DNA of 56,539 nt. Source: Nioella nitratireducens (GTDB lineage: Bacteria; Pseudomonadota; Alphaproteobacteria; Rhodobacterales; Rhodobacteraceae). The translations under genes were made by a program, and so were the position numbers. The notes below the pieces were generated by a model. That model was not told the DNA's origin and ran no database searches. It saw only the letters and a program-made list of their open reading frames with translations. Positions within the stretch are counted from its first letter, which is position 1, and each line of letters opens with the position of its first letter. Shown here piece after piece: positions 27,049-36,284 of the stretch. Location of the stretch: assembly GCF_001879715.1 (NCBI RefSeq), contig NZ_MNBW01000019.1, positions 1 through 56,539 of the forward strand, in the 5' to 3' direction.

Positions 27049-27996
27049 ATGTGGGCAAGATCGTGGCAAATGAGGCAATCCGGTGGCAGCCGGATAAAAA
27101 CGTGGATTAAGGGTCCGTTCAAAAAGGACCCGTCCAGGTTGAGGATTTGGGCAGTGATCGCACAGCTAACCAGCGCTGTGGTGCGGGCGATTCTTGTATT
27201 GATCGTCATTTCCACACCGTCCCTGCTGCTACCGGCGCAATCGCCGGATGGCGGGCAGGTGGTCATGCTTGTGGCCCTGTTCGCCGCTATCTTCACTTTT
27301 TCCGAATATGCCTCGACCTATCCCAGCCTGATCGAATTCCGGGATGCGCCGCCGTTCAACCGGGTGCGCCTGATCGGCATGTTCATCACGCTCTTCCTGC
27401 TAAGCCTTGTCGCCGGGTCATCGGAAGGGCCGGAAACCTTGAACCTGATCGTGAACGCGACCGGGCTGGTTCTGGCCCATGCTCTGGATTTTGCCTATAG
27501 CCCGATCTGGCTGTTGCAGGTCTACCTGCCCGAGAATGCGACCACGGCCGATCTGACGCTGTTACGCACCATGGGGGGGCTGAGCTTCCTTGTCGGCTTG
27601 GTGACGATCAGCATCTTCGCGGTCATCATGCGGCTGAAAAGCTGGCCGAACCCCAATACCAGCTTCAACGTCTGGGTGAACCTGCCGACCTTCGATCCCA
27701 CGGCGGGCGGCGACGTGGTGGCCCGGTTGACGCGGGACTCTCGTATTAACCTGATCTTAGGATGTGCTCTGCCATTCCTGATGCCGGTCTTGTCGAGCTA
27801 CGGAATCGAGAACCTTCAGATCTCGGTGTCACGCTCGCCGCAACTGATGGTCTGGCTGGTGGGTTTATGGAGCTTTTTGCCCGTTTCCATGCTGATGCGC
27901 GGCCTTGCCATGGGGCGGGTCGCCCAGATGATCACCGAGCGGCGCAAGCGCCTGGTGCGGGACATGGACGAAAACGTGGCCTTTGCGCCAGCCTGA
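27049..27996 (+). CDS. Hypothetical multi-pass membrane protein
   Basis: A 315-residue integral membrane protein with about seven hydrophobic segments: residues 35-60, 72-90, 108-125, 140-160, 175-200, 240-258 and 270-290. The N-terminus is basic (GPFKKDPSRLR) and the C-terminus charged (TERRKRLVRD), both probably cytoplasmic. I do not recognise a family. No clear ribosome site; ATG at 27070 is an alternative start. Its 3' end overlaps the start region of the nuclease-like gene, suggesting co-expression. Confidence 0.7.
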   Translation: MWARSWQMRQSGGSRIKTWIKGPFKKDPSRLRIWAVIAQLTSAVVRAILVLIVISTPSLLLPAQSPDGGQVVMLVALFAAIFTFSEYASTYPSLIEFRDAPPFNRVRLIGMFITLFLLSLVAGSSEGPETLNLIVNATGLVLAHALDFAYSPIWLLQVYLPENATTADLTLLRTMGGLSFLVGLVTISIFAVIMRLKSWPNPNTSFNVWVNLPTFDPTAGGDVVARLTRDSRINLILGCALPFLMPVLSSYGIENLQISVSRSPQLMVWLVGLWSFLPVSMLMRGLAMGRVAQMITERRKRLVRDMDENVAFAPA

Positions 27997-29045
27997 TCCT
28001 GCTGCTGCTGGCTGCGCTGCCAGCCTGTGCTGAAACCCTTCGTATCGCGACCTACCAGACCGAACTGTCGCGGGCCGGCCCCGGCCTGCTCTTGCGCGAT
28101 ATCCTGTCGGGCGAGGATGCACAGGTCGCCGCCGTGGTGGCGGTGATCGCCAATGCCGGGCCGGATCTGTTGCTGTTGCAGGGGGTGGATTACGATCTGG
28201 AGGGGCGGGCGCTTGGGGCCTTGGCGGATCGATTGCAGGCGGCGGGGGCGATCTATCCCTATCGTCTGGCGTTGCCGCCCAATACCGGGGTTCCCACGGG
28301 GTTGGATCTGGATGGCGACGGGCGGCGCGGTGGCCCAAGGGATGCGCAGGGCTGGGGGATGTTTCGCGGTCAGGGCGGGATGGCGGTGCTGTCGCGGCTG
28401 CCGATACAGCAGGACGGGGTTCTGGATTTCAGCGGCTTTTTGTGGAGTGACCTGCCCGCGGGGCAGGCAGCGCAGGTGCTGGGACCAGAGGCCCTGAGGC
28501 GGCAACGTCTGGCCAGCGTGGCGGCGTGGGAGGTGCCGGTTGTGACCCCGGCCGGGGCGATGCGGCTGCTTGCCTTGCACGCGACGCCCCCGGTTTTCGA
28601 CGGGCCCGAGGATCGGAACGGGCACCGCAACGAGGATGAGCTTTGGTTCTGGCTGCGGCGAATCGACGGCTGGTCGCCCCGGGGGGCGCCGTCGCTGCGC
28701 GCGCCCTTCGTGCTGGCCGGTATCCTGAACGCAGACCCCGAGGATGGAGAGGCCCGGCGGGGCGCGCTGACCGCCGCGCTTGGCCATCCGGCATTGCAAG
28801 ATCCCCGCCCAACGAGCGCGGGCGGGGCGGAGCTGGGCGATGCCACGGACACCGCCGACTGGCCCGACCCCGAGCCGGGAAACCTGCGGGCAAGCTATGT
28901 GTTACCCTCGGAGGATCTTGCGGTGGTGGGGGCGGGCGTGTTCTGGCCTGCACCCGGTGATCCCGCGTGGCCGATCCTCGGGGGAGAGGATGGCAACGGG
29001 GCGTCACGCGGGCGTCTTGTCTGGGTGGACATCGCTTTGCCCTGA
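27867..29045 (+). CDS. Endonuclease/exonuclease/phosphatase family protein, exported
   Basis: The body from about 28030 matches the EEP fold: LRIATYQTEL at the start, DLLLLQGVDYDLEG, RGQGGMAVLSRLPI, and a C-terminal VLAGILNADPEDG. Catalytic details look eroded; for instance the usual E of the LQE motif is G here, so activity is doubtful. A signal peptide (GLCASLILLLLAALPACA) lies just before. No ATG, GTG or TTG occurs in frame between 27869 and that signal, so the nearest standard start is 27867, inside the upstream gene by 130 bases. The start is therefore uncertain. The 3' end overlaps the convergent epimerase gene by 42 bases. Confidence 0.68.
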   Translation: MELFARFHADARPCHGAGRPDDHRAAQAPGAGHGRKRGLCASLILLLLAALPACAETLRIATYQTELSRAGPGLLLRDILSGEDAQVAAVVAVIANAGPDLLLLQGVDYDLEGRALGALADRLQAAGAIYPYRLALPPNTGVPTGLDLDGDGRRGGPRDAQGWGMFRGQGGMAVLSRLPIQQDGVLDFSGFLWSDLPAGQAAQVLGPEALRRQRLASVAAWEVPVVTPAGAMRLLALHATPPVFDGPEDRNGHRNEDELWFWLRRIDGWSPRGAPSLRAPFVLAGILNADPEDGEARRGALTAALGHPALQDPRPTSAGGAELGDATDTADWPDPEPGNLRASYVLPSEDLAVVGAGVFWPAPGDPAWPILGGEDGNGASRGRLVWVDIALP

Positions 29046-29924
29046 GCCGGTCTTTCCGTGCGTCGGCATATGCTGTGCGACCATGGATTCAAACGGGGTT
29101 TCTGTGAAATCGGGCAGCAGGCGGTGAAATTTCGCCCCATCCAGTTCGTGCGGCGTGTCGTAGAGATAGCGCATTTCCATCAATTCGCGCGCCAGTTCCC
29201 AGACCGGTGCGGCCAGCCGCATCTGCCACCAGGGAAACCGGCGTATGGTCAAGATCCGACCCATCCGGGCTTCGAGTGCGGTCTTCAGGTCGGTCATTGA
29301 GAAGGCATTGCCGGGGAAAGGCACATCCTCGAACCGGGCGAGGTTTTCGCGCCGGTCGGCCAGGGCCACGGCGGCGCGGGCCATGTCGGGCAGGTAGGCA
29401 TAGGCGCGGCGTATTTCGGGTTTGCCCATGGCGGTGATCCGGCCCTTGGCGAGGTTTTTCAGCGTCACCATGTTCAGGATCGCACCGGGACTGGCCGGGT
29501 CGATGAAGTCGCCGCCGCGCAGAATGATGGTCTGCACGCCCTCGGAGGCGGCCTTGCGATACCGGGCTTCCATGCGTGCGCGGACGTCGCCCTTGCGGGC
29601 AACCGGGCGGTGCGGCGTGTCGGCGTCCCACGGACCGGGCTGGTCGCCGAAAACGTAGACATTGCCGGGGATGATGACGGTCGCGCCGCTGGCCTTGGCC
29701 GCCGCCAGAACCTGCTCGGTAATCTGCGGAATCAATTTGTCCCAAGCGTGGTAATTGGCCGGGTTCATCGCGTTGACGATCACGTCGGCCCCTTGGGCAT
29801 CGCGGATCATGTCGCCGGTCTTGCGGTCGAAGCGGCGCACGGTCCAGCCTGCGGTTTCAAACGCCAGCGCGGCGTTGTGGCCGAAATTGCCGGACGCGCC
29901 GAGAATGAGGGCTGTTTGCGTCAT
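29004..29924 (-). CDS. NAD(P)-binding epimerase/reductase family protein
   Basis: Atypical short-chain dehydrogenase of 306 residues. It starts QTALILGASGNFGHNAALAF, with the Rossmann GxSGxxG motif, followed by RFDRKTGD and IPGNVYVFGDQPGPW, as in NAD-dependent epimerases of the extended SDR group. The usual catalytic Tyr-x3-Lys is replaced by sequence around MEARYRKAASEG, where Y and K are present but spaced differently. Substrate unknown. Ribosome site AGGAAAC lies before the ATG at 29924. It is divergent from a LysR regulator that probably controls it. Confidence 0.8.
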   Translation of the reverse strand: MTQTALILGASGNFGHNAALAFETAGWTVRRFDRKTGDMIRDAQGADVIVNAMNPANYHAWDKLIPQITEQVLAAAKASGATVIIPGNVYVFGDQPGPWDADTPHRPVARKGDVRARMEARYRKAASEGVQTIILRGGDFIDPASPGAILNMVTLKNLAKGRITAMGKPEIRRAYAYLPDMARAAVALADRRENLARFEDVPFPGNAFSMTDLKTALEARMGRILTIRRFPWWQMRLAAPVWELARELMEMRYLYDTPHELDGAKFHRLLPDFTETPFESMVAQHMPTHGKTGSGQSDVHPDKTPA

Positions 29925-30017
29925 GGGAGGTTTCCTTTTCCTGAGGTGCATCATCGTTTGATTGGACCCTAGACCTTTGCCTTGTGCATATGTATTGCCA
30001 AAATTCGGGTCTGTGCT

Positions 30018-30031
30018 ATTCATTATTGAAT
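30018..30031. promoter_or_regulatory. Inverted repeat overlapping the LysR start codon
   Basis: ATTCA-TTAT-TGAAT covers the start codon of the LysR gene at 30030. The 105-base divergent spacer also holds AT-rich promoter-like sequence on both strands. Placement fits autorepression by the LysR protein. Confidence 0.35.
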
Positions 30032-30920
30032 GACAAAGACCGTGTTCGACTGGACCCTTCTGCGTGCCTTTCTGGCGGTGTGCGACACCGGATCGCTTTC
30101 TGCGGCGGCGCGCGACATTGGCCAGAGCCAACCCACCCTCGGGCGCCATATCCGCGCGTTGGAAGAGCAGGCCGGCGGGCCGCTGTTCGAGCGTCACGCG
30201 CGAGGGCTGCGGCCAAGCGCGCTTGGGCAGGCGTTGCTGCCGGGGGCCGAGGCGATGCGCGAGGGGGCAAGGCAGGTGGCGTTTGCCGCCGTCGGCCGAG
30301 ATCAGCGCGCGGCGGGACCGGTGCGGGTTACAGCCAGCGTCGCGGTCTCGGTCTACATGTTGCCGCCGATCCTTGCCGCGATCCGGGCAGAGCACCCCGA
30401 GATCCAGATCGACCTTGTGCCGTCGGACAGGTCCGAGAACCTGCTGTTTCACGAGGCCGATATCGCCCTGCGCATGTATCGCCCCGAGCAGTTGGACATG
30501 ATCACGCGGCATCTGGGCGACGTCACCCTCGGGTTTTATGCAACACCCGACTATCTTGCACGCCGGGGCACGCCGGAGACCTTTTCCGACCTGATGGGAC
30601 ACGAAATGATCGGCTATGACCGCGACGACCGCATCCTGCGCGGCTTTCGCGCGGCGGGGCTGAACGTGTCGCGCGACTGGTTCGTGGTGCGCACCGACGA
30701 TCAAATCGCCTATTGGGAACTGGTCTGCGCCGGGGCGGGGCTCGGCTTTGGGCAGGTCGTGGTGGGGGGGCGCGACCCCCGTGTGCGGCGGATCATGCCC
30801 GACGCGCCGCTGCCAACGCTGCCGGTCTGGCTGACCGCGCACGAGCGCACCCGTCATATCCCCCGCGTCGCCCGCGTATGGGAGGCATTGGCAGAGGGGC
30901 TGCGACCCTTCCTTTCTTGA
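30030..30920 (+). CDS. LysR family transcriptional regulator
   Basis: A 296-residue regulator. The N-terminal winged helix-turn-helix reads FLAVCDTGSLSAAARDIGQS with GRHIRALEEQ; the co-inducer domain begins VRVTASVAVSVYMLP. It is divergent from the epimerase-family gene at 29924 and most likely regulates it in response to an unknown ligand. leuB follows 57 bases downstream on the same strand but has its own ribosome site and is probably independent. Confidence 0.92.
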   Translation: MTKTVFDWTLLRAFLAVCDTGSLSAAARDIGQSQPTLGRHIRALEEQAGGPLFERHARGLRPSALGQALLPGAEAMREGARQVAFAAVGRDQRAAGPVRVTASVAVSVYMLPPILAAIRAEHPEIQIDLVPSDRSENLLFHEADIALRMYRPEQLDMITRHLGDVTLGFYATPDYLARRGTPETFSDLMGHEMIGYDRDDRILRGFRAAGLNVSRDWFVVRTDDQIAYWELVCAGAGLGFGQVVVGGRDPRVRRIMPDAPLPTLPVWLTAHERTRHIPRVARVWEALAEGLRPFLS

Positions 30921-30977
30921 CCCTCCGGCCCGCAGCCGTTACCCGGTATCGACCCTAAATCAAGGACGGACTGACCC

Positions 30978-32084
30978 ATGAGCAACCCCTCGCTTCTTAT
31001 CCTGCCCGGCGACGGCATCGGCCCCGAGGTGATGGCCGAAGTGCGCAAGATCATCGACTGGTATGGCGCCAAGCGCGACGTCACTTTCGATGTGAGCGAA
31101 GGGCTTGTCGGGGGGTGCAGCTATGACGCGCATGGCACGCCGCTGACCGATGAGACGATGGACAAGGCGCAGTCGGTCGACGCGGTACTGCTGGGGGCCG
31201 TGGGTGGCCCGAAATACGACAGTCTCGATTTCAGCGTAAAGCCCGAACGCGGGTTGCTGCGCCTGCGCAAGGAAATGGACCTTTACGCCAACCTGCGCCC
31301 GGCCCAGTGCTTTGACGCGCTGGCTGATTTCTCGTCGCTGAAAAAGGACGTGGTGGCCGGGCTCGACATCATGATCGTGCGCGAACTGACATCCGGCATC
31401 TATTTCGGCGAACCGCGCGGGATCATCAAGGAAGGCAACGAGCGCGTCGGCATCAACACGCAACGCTATACCGAATCCGAGATCGCCCGCGTCGCCCGGT
31501 CTGCGTTCGAACTGGCCCGCAAGCGCGGCAACAAGGTCTGCTCGATGGAGAAGGCCAACGTGATGGAATCGGGCATCCTGTGGCGCGACGTGGTGACCGA
31601 AGTGCATCAGGCCGAATACCCGGATGTGGAATTGTCGCATATGTATGCCGACGCGGGTGCCATGCAGCTGTGCCGCTGGCCCAAGCAGTTCGACGTGATC
31701 GTGACCGACAACCTGTTTGGCGACCTGCTGTCCGATGCGGCGGCGATGCTGACCGGGTCGCTCGGGATGCTGCCATCTGCCTCGCTTGGCGCACCGATGG
31801 AAAACGGCCGCCCCAAGGCGCTGTATGAACCCGTCCACGGTTCTGCCCCCGACATCGCCGGTCAGGGCAAGGCCAACCCGATTGCCTGCGTTCTCAGCTT
31901 TGCCATGGCGTTGCGCTACAGCTTTGACATGGGCGCGGAAGCGGATCGTCTGGAAAAGGCGGTCGAGGATGTGCTGGCCGATGGTCTGCGCACTGCCGAT
32001 CTGTTGGGGGAAGAGGGCGCGACGCCCGTGTCCACCAGCGAAATGGGCGACGCTATCGTCGCCAAGCTGGACAGCAGTCTGTAA
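30978..32084 (+). CDS. leuB: 3-isopropylmalate dehydrogenase LeuB
   Basis: NAD-dependent oxidative decarboxylation of 3-isopropylmalate, third step of leucine synthesis. The chain starts [17 protein letters not shown]; substrate-binding arginines lie in [20 protein letters not shown]; metal-binding aspartates are in [17 protein letters not shown]; the NAD site is [19 protein letters not shown]. It has 368 residues, a normal length. A GGGCGCCG/CGGCGCCC hairpin (32091-32112) follows the stop and overlaps the end of the convergent gene. Confidence 0.96.
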   Translation: MSNPSLLILPGDGIGPEVMAEVRKIIDWYGAKRDVTFDVSEGLVGGCSYDAHGTPLTDETMDKAQSVDAVLLGAVGGPKYDSLDFSVKPERGLLRLRKEMDLYANLRPAQCFDALADFSSLKKDVVAGLDIMIVRELTSGIYFGEPRGIIKEGNERVGINTQRYTESEIARVARSAFELARKRGNKVCSMEKANVMESGILWRDVVTEVHQAEYPDVELSHMYADAGAMQLCRWPKQFDVIVTDNLFGDLLSDAAAMLTGSLGMLPSASLGAPMENGRPKALYEPVHGSAPDIAGQGKANPIACVLSFAMALRYSFDMGAEADRLEKAVEDVLADGLRTADLLGEEGATPVSTSEMGDAIVAKLDSSL

Positions 32085-32099
32085 TCGAAGGGGCGCCGT

Positions 32100-33707
32100 T
32101 CAGGCGGCGCCCTGACCAGCCCCGGCCAGACGCACCGACAAGGGGCGTTCGGTCGGGGATTGTGCCGCCAGCGCGGCGTAGGACAAGCTGCGATCGGCGT
32201 TATGCGCCGTCCGCTGCAGCCAGCGCATCGCATCGGTCAGGTCGAAGACCTCGGGCACGCTGACCAACCCCACATGTTCGCGCAACAGGGCTGAGCGGCG
32301 CAGTTGCTTGGCGCGCCCGGCAATCAGGGCCGCCAGCCGTGTCATCTTGGCGGGGTCTGGCGGGGTTTTCTGCGCATAACGGCGTAGGGCCGCGCCAAAG
32401 GCGAGGGCCGGACGCCTGAGGCCGGGATCGGTCAACAGCACGGGAAGCATGTCGTCGGCCATCATTTGGTGCGCCATGCGGTGCATGTGGTCGAACATGT
32501 GCAGCAGCGCCGCGTAGCGGTTGGACACCGCCTTGTCCTCCTCCGAGACGTGAATTTGCGTCAGGTAGTGCTGCAGCTCGTCCAACGCCGGTTCCAACCC
32601 CTTGGCTTGTGGCCCCGGCCCGCGCCCGCCCCGCGGGTGCAGATAAGTGCCCAAGGCCCGGAACAACGCGCGCTGAATGGCCAAGGCGCTGCTGCGTGCG
32701 GCATCCATCGCGGCGCTCGGGTCGTTCAGCAACCTCCGGTCGAGCGCATCGGTCAGGTTGCCGGTCCGGCCCGGCACAAGGCGTTGGATCATGTGCGCGA
32801 AGGGGGTGGTCAGCGGCAGCATCACGACCACGCCGATCAGGTTGAAAAGCGTGTGAAACGCAACCAGTGCCGATGGGTTCGTGGCCCCTAGGGCGTGGTC
32901 CAGCAACGGCACGACGATGGGAAGCAATCCGAACGCCGCCACGCCTGTCACCACGTTGTAGGCACTGTGCGCGACCGCCGTGCGCCGCATGTCGCGAGAG
33001 CCGCCAATCGTGGCGAGGATCGCGGTGAACGTGGTGCCGACGTCCATCCCGATCGCCAAAGCCGCGCCCTGACCCAGGGTGATCGACCCGGCGCTGAGCA
33101 GAACCAGCGTGGCCGCGATCCCGGCACTGGAGGACTGGATCACCATGGTGATCCCCACCCCGATCAGCAGCAGCAACGCCCGGTCCCCGAACGTGTCGCC
33201 CGGCAGGATCTCGGGCCTCAGCCAGGTTTCGAACCCCGACACGGCGTCTTTCATCATGTCGAGGCCGATGAAGATCAGGCTGAACCCGGTCACCGCCCGC
33301 GCGACCCGTGCAAGGCGCCCGCCCGCAAGCAGGCCCACCAGAACGCTGACCAGCAACAGCGGCAGGGCGATGATGCCCAGATGCAGCTTTAGCCCCAGCA
33401 ACGCCACGATCCAGCCGGTGACGGTTGTGCCGACATTGGCACCGAAGATCACGCCAAGTGCCTGCGGGAAGGTCATCAGCCCGGCCCCGACGAAGCCGAT
33501 CACCGTGACCATGGTGGCCGAGGAAGACTGGATGACCGCCGTGCTGGCGGCCCCGGTCAGTGCCCCGGTGACCGGGGACGTGGTGAAACGGGCAAGAAAT
33601 CTGCGCAAGTGATGGCTGGCCAGCGCCCTAAGCGCTTCGGTCATCACTTGCATGCCGACCAGAAACAGGCCTACACCGCCCGCCAATGTCAGAAGTTCCG
33701 GTGTCAT
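32100..33707 (-). CDS. Na/Pi cotransporter family protein (NptA/YjbB-like)
   Basis: A 535-residue membrane protein. Two inverted PNaS repeats each carry the QSSSA signature (AVIQSSSATM near residue 52 and MVIQSSSAGI near 195) that binds phosphate and sodium in type II cotransporters. About eight membrane helices end near residue 315. The last 180 residues form a soluble PhoU-like helical domain (LQHYLTQIHVSEEDK, HMFDHMHRMAHQ). Ribosome site GGAGGG precedes the ATG at 33707. Phosphate import or export is expected, by family. Confidence 0.9.
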   Translation of the reverse strand: MTPELLTLAGGVGLFLVGMQVMTEALRALASHHLRRFLARFTTSPVTGALTGAASTAVIQSSSATMVTVIGFVGAGLMTFPQALGVIFGANVGTTVTGWIVALLGLKLHLGIIALPLLLVSVLVGLLAGGRLARVARAVTGFSLIFIGLDMMKDAVSGFETWLRPEILPGDTFGDRALLLLIGVGITMVIQSSSAGIAATLVLLSAGSITLGQGAALAIGMDVGTTFTAILATIGGSRDMRRTAVAHSAYNVVTGVAAFGLLPIVVPLLDHALGATNPSALVAFHTLFNLIGVVVMLPLTTPFAHMIQRLVPGRTGNLTDALDRRLLNDPSAAMDAARSSALAIQRALFRALGTYLHPRGGRGPGPQAKGLEPALDELQHYLTQIHVSEEDKAVSNRYAALLHMFDHMHRMAHQMMADDMLPVLLTDPGLRRPALAFGAALRRYAQKTPPDPAKMTRLAALIAGRAKQLRRSALLREHVGLVSVPEVFDLTDAMRWLQRTAHNADRSLSYAALAAQSPTERPLSVRLAGAGQGAA

Positions 33708-33843
33708 CCGCCCTCCGTTTCGTTGCAAGAGTGTGTCTGGACTTCCCATCGGCGACAACCGATTTGGCCGGTTCCCGCGTGGGTTGTCAGCGCCGTCGAT
33801 CCGTGGTCGTGTTAGCGGAACCAGAGCCGGGATTCAGTGTGAC

Positions 33844-34788
33844 ATGAACCTCAAGGGTGCGCTCTTCGCGCTTCTCGCCTTCGCCATCTTCGCCACCCAT
33901 GACGTGGTGATCAAATATCTCGGGGCCACCTACGAGGCGCCGCAGATCATCTTTTTCTCGGTGCTGTTCAGCTTTCCGTTGATCGTGTTCATCCTGCTGC
34001 GCGATTCCGAGGGCGGGTCGCTGCGCCCGGTGCATCCGTGGTGGACCGCCGCACGCACGATCAGTTCGGCCTTTGGTGCCGGGGGCGCGTTCTACGCGTT
34101 TTCGGTTCTGCCGCTGACGCAGGTCTATCCGATCCTCTTCGCGATGCCGCTGCTGATCACCATCTTTGCCATTCCGATTCTGGGGGAACGGGTCGGGATT
34201 CACCGGGCGCTTGCGGTGATCGTCGGCCTTGTCGGTGTGATCGTGGTGCTGCAACCGCGCACGGCCACGCTCAGCCCCGGACATTTCGCGGCGCTTGGGG
34301 CGGCGGTGTTTTCGGCCTTTGCCTCGATCGTCATGCGCAAGATCGGGCGGGAAGAGCGGACGGTTGTTCTGCAACTCTACCCGCTGATCGTGAATTTTCT
34401 GGTCATGGGCGCGCTGTTGCCGTTCGTCTATGTGCCGATGCAACTGGTGGATCTGGGCGCCAGCGCGGTGGTGGCGAGCTTTGCGATGATGGCGACCGCC
34501 TGTCTGGTGATGGCCTATCGGCTGGCGCCGGCCGTGATCGTCGCGCCAATGCAATATTCACAAATCATCTGGGCCAGCATTTTCGGCGCGCTTTTCTTCG
34601 GCGAAACGCTGGATCGCCCGACGGTCATCGGAACCGGGATCATCATCGCGTCGGGGCTCTATATCGTGTTGCGGGAAGATCGGCGTTCGACAGGATCGAA
34701 ACAACCGGTCTTGCGCACGCGGACGCGTGTGGGCACACCGTCGTCACCGCGTATCGCCGCTTTCCTTCGCCGAAACCGCCCTGAATGA
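33844..34788 (+). CDS. DMT superfamily (EamA) transporter
   Basis: A 314-residue, ten-helix protein with two EamA repeats. It starts NLKGALFALLAFAIFATHD and includes PLTQVYPILFAMPLLITIF and APMQYSQIIWASIFGALFF, the conserved ends of each repeat. The C-terminal 35 residues are Arg- and Ser-rich and cytoplasmic. The stop overlaps the start of the surface-glycan gene, placing it at the head of that operon; it might move a precursor or be unrelated cargo. Confidence 0.88.
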   Translation: MNLKGALFALLAFAIFATHDVVIKYLGATYEAPQIIFFSVLFSFPLIVFILLRDSEGGSLRPVHPWWTAARTISSAFGAGGAFYAFSVLPLTQVYPILFAMPLLITIFAIPILGERVGIHRALAVIVGLVGVIVVLQPRTATLSPGHFAALGAAVFSAFASIVMRKIGREERTVVLQLYPLIVNFLVMGALLPFVYVPMQLVDLGASAVVASFAMMATACLVMAYRLAPAVIVAPMQYSQIIWASIFGALFFGETLDRPTVIGTGIIIASGLYIVLREDRRSTGSKQPVLRTRTRVGTPSSPRIAAFLRRNRPE

Positions 34789-36284
34789 CCGATCCATCAG
34801 CCCCCATTCGCCTTGCCGTCGTTGCGACCGCTGTCCACAGTGTCAAGACACTGGAAGCCCTGCGCGAGGTGGCGGGCGACCGGATCGCGCATGTCGTGCA
34901 TCTGGGCGGGCGCGAGGCCGACTACAAGGCCAATAACTTCTTTCGGATGCGCGCCGTTCAGGGCCAACGGGGCGACCTTATGGGGGACGACCGGTTTACG
35001 GGAGCGGCCCGCGCACTGGAAACCGGGCCGCAGATGGCCGAGGCGCAGATCGAGGCGATCGACACGCTGACGCGCGGGTCGGACCAGATGGCCTATGGCT
35101 TTCATGGGATACAGGATGTGCAGGATTACCAGCACATCACCCATATTGCCCATGACGTGATGGGGCGGATGCTGGAGGACGAAGGGATCAACCATGTGCT
35201 GTTCTTCGACATCCCGCACATGTTCTATGACACCTGCCTGAAACACGCCGCCGAGGCGCGGGGCGTCGAGGTGCTGATCCTGCGGCAGAGCTTTTTCCCG
35301 AGGCAGTTCTTTTCGATGCGGCGCACCGCCGAGTTGGGGCATCTTGGGTCGCGTCCCGGCGACGCGAATGCCGCGCCTGTTCCGCTGCCCGACGGGGGGG
35401 CGGACCTGTTCTATATGGAAGGGATCAAGCAGGAGAGAGAGGCGCCGGGGGGCCTTAGCCTGCGTGGAGTGGGGCAGATGATTGCCCATCACGCGGTGAA
35501 CGCGCCATGGAAACTGTTGAACCCGGTCTACATGGCGCGGCTTGTGCGGCGGATGCGGCGGATCGCGGGGCGGTTTCCCAAGTGGCGCGATCCCTTCGCC
35601 AGCTTTTTCCATACCGATCATCTGGCCTATTTCGACTACCTGGCCGGGGTCGAGGATCATGAGCCGGACCTTCAACGCCCCTACGTCTATTTTCCCCTGC
35701 AACTGCAACCGGAAATGACCACCAGCAGCCTTGGGGGCCGGTATCGGGACCAATTGCTCGCCCTCGAACGGCTGGCCGAGATCCTGCCCGAGGGGCACAA
35801 GATATACGTCAAGGAAAACCCCAAGCAGACCGGCAAAATGCGCAGCCCGCTGTTCTTTCACCGGCTGGAACGGATCGAACAGGTCGAGCTGATGCCAAGC
35901 CATGCCAACAGCCAGACCTTGCTGGCCCATGCGGTGGCCGTGGCCAACGTTTCTGGCACCGTGGGGTGGGAGGCAGTTGCCGCGGGCAAGCCGGTTCTGT
36001 GTTTCGGGGCGACATGGTGGGCCGAAGCGCCGGGGGTGACACGCTATCGGCCCGGACTGGGCTTTGACCAGCTCATCGCCAATGTGCCGGAGCGCGCCGC
36101 CGTGGAACGGTTCACTGGCGTGCTTCGGGCGCGGTCCCATGTCGGCTATGTCCAACGTCATTTCGCCCGCGCCGACGCGGATGTGCCGGATGAGGACAAC
36201 GCGCGCGACGTGGCGCGGACGATCCTTGGCCTGCTTGAGGGAGAGGTGCCCCTGACCTTTGACCCCATGGAGGCGACCCCATGA
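34785..36284 (+). CDS. Capsule/polysaccharide biosynthesis protein, putative glycosyltransferase
   Basis: A 499-residue cytoplasmic protein without membrane helices. The C-terminal half resembles capsule polysaccharide synthesis transferases of the KpsS/LipB kind (GT-B-like): HKIYVKENPKQTGKM and VSGTVGWEAVAAGKPVLCFG are the donor-binding signatures. The N-terminal half is not recognised. Directly followed by pseF and pseI in overlapping frames, so it may transfer pseudaminic acid to a glycan or protein; this is inference from context. Confidence 0.62.
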   Translation: MTDPSAPIRLAVVATAVHSVKTLEALREVAGDRIAHVVHLGGREADYKANNFFRMRAVQGQRGDLMGDDRFTGAARALETGPQMAEAQIEAIDTLTRGSDQMAYGFHGIQDVQDYQHITHIAHDVMGRMLEDEGINHVLFFDIPHMFYDTCLKHAAEARGVEVLILRQSFFPRQFFSMRRTAELGHLGSRPGDANAAPVPLPDGGADLFYMEGIKQEREAPGGLSLRGVGQMIAHHAVNAPWKLLNPVYMARLVRRMRRIAGRFPKWRDPFASFFHTDHLAYFDYLAGVEDHEPDLQRPYVYFPLQLQPEMTTSSLGGRYRDQLLALERLAEILPEGHKIYVKENPKQTGKMRSPLFFHRLERIEQVELMPSHANSQTLLAHAVAVANVSGTVGWEAVAAGKPVLCFGATWWAEAPGVTRYRPGLGFDQLIANVPERAAVERFTGVLRARSHVGYVQRHFARADADVPDEDNARDVARTILGLLEGEVPLTFDPMEATP

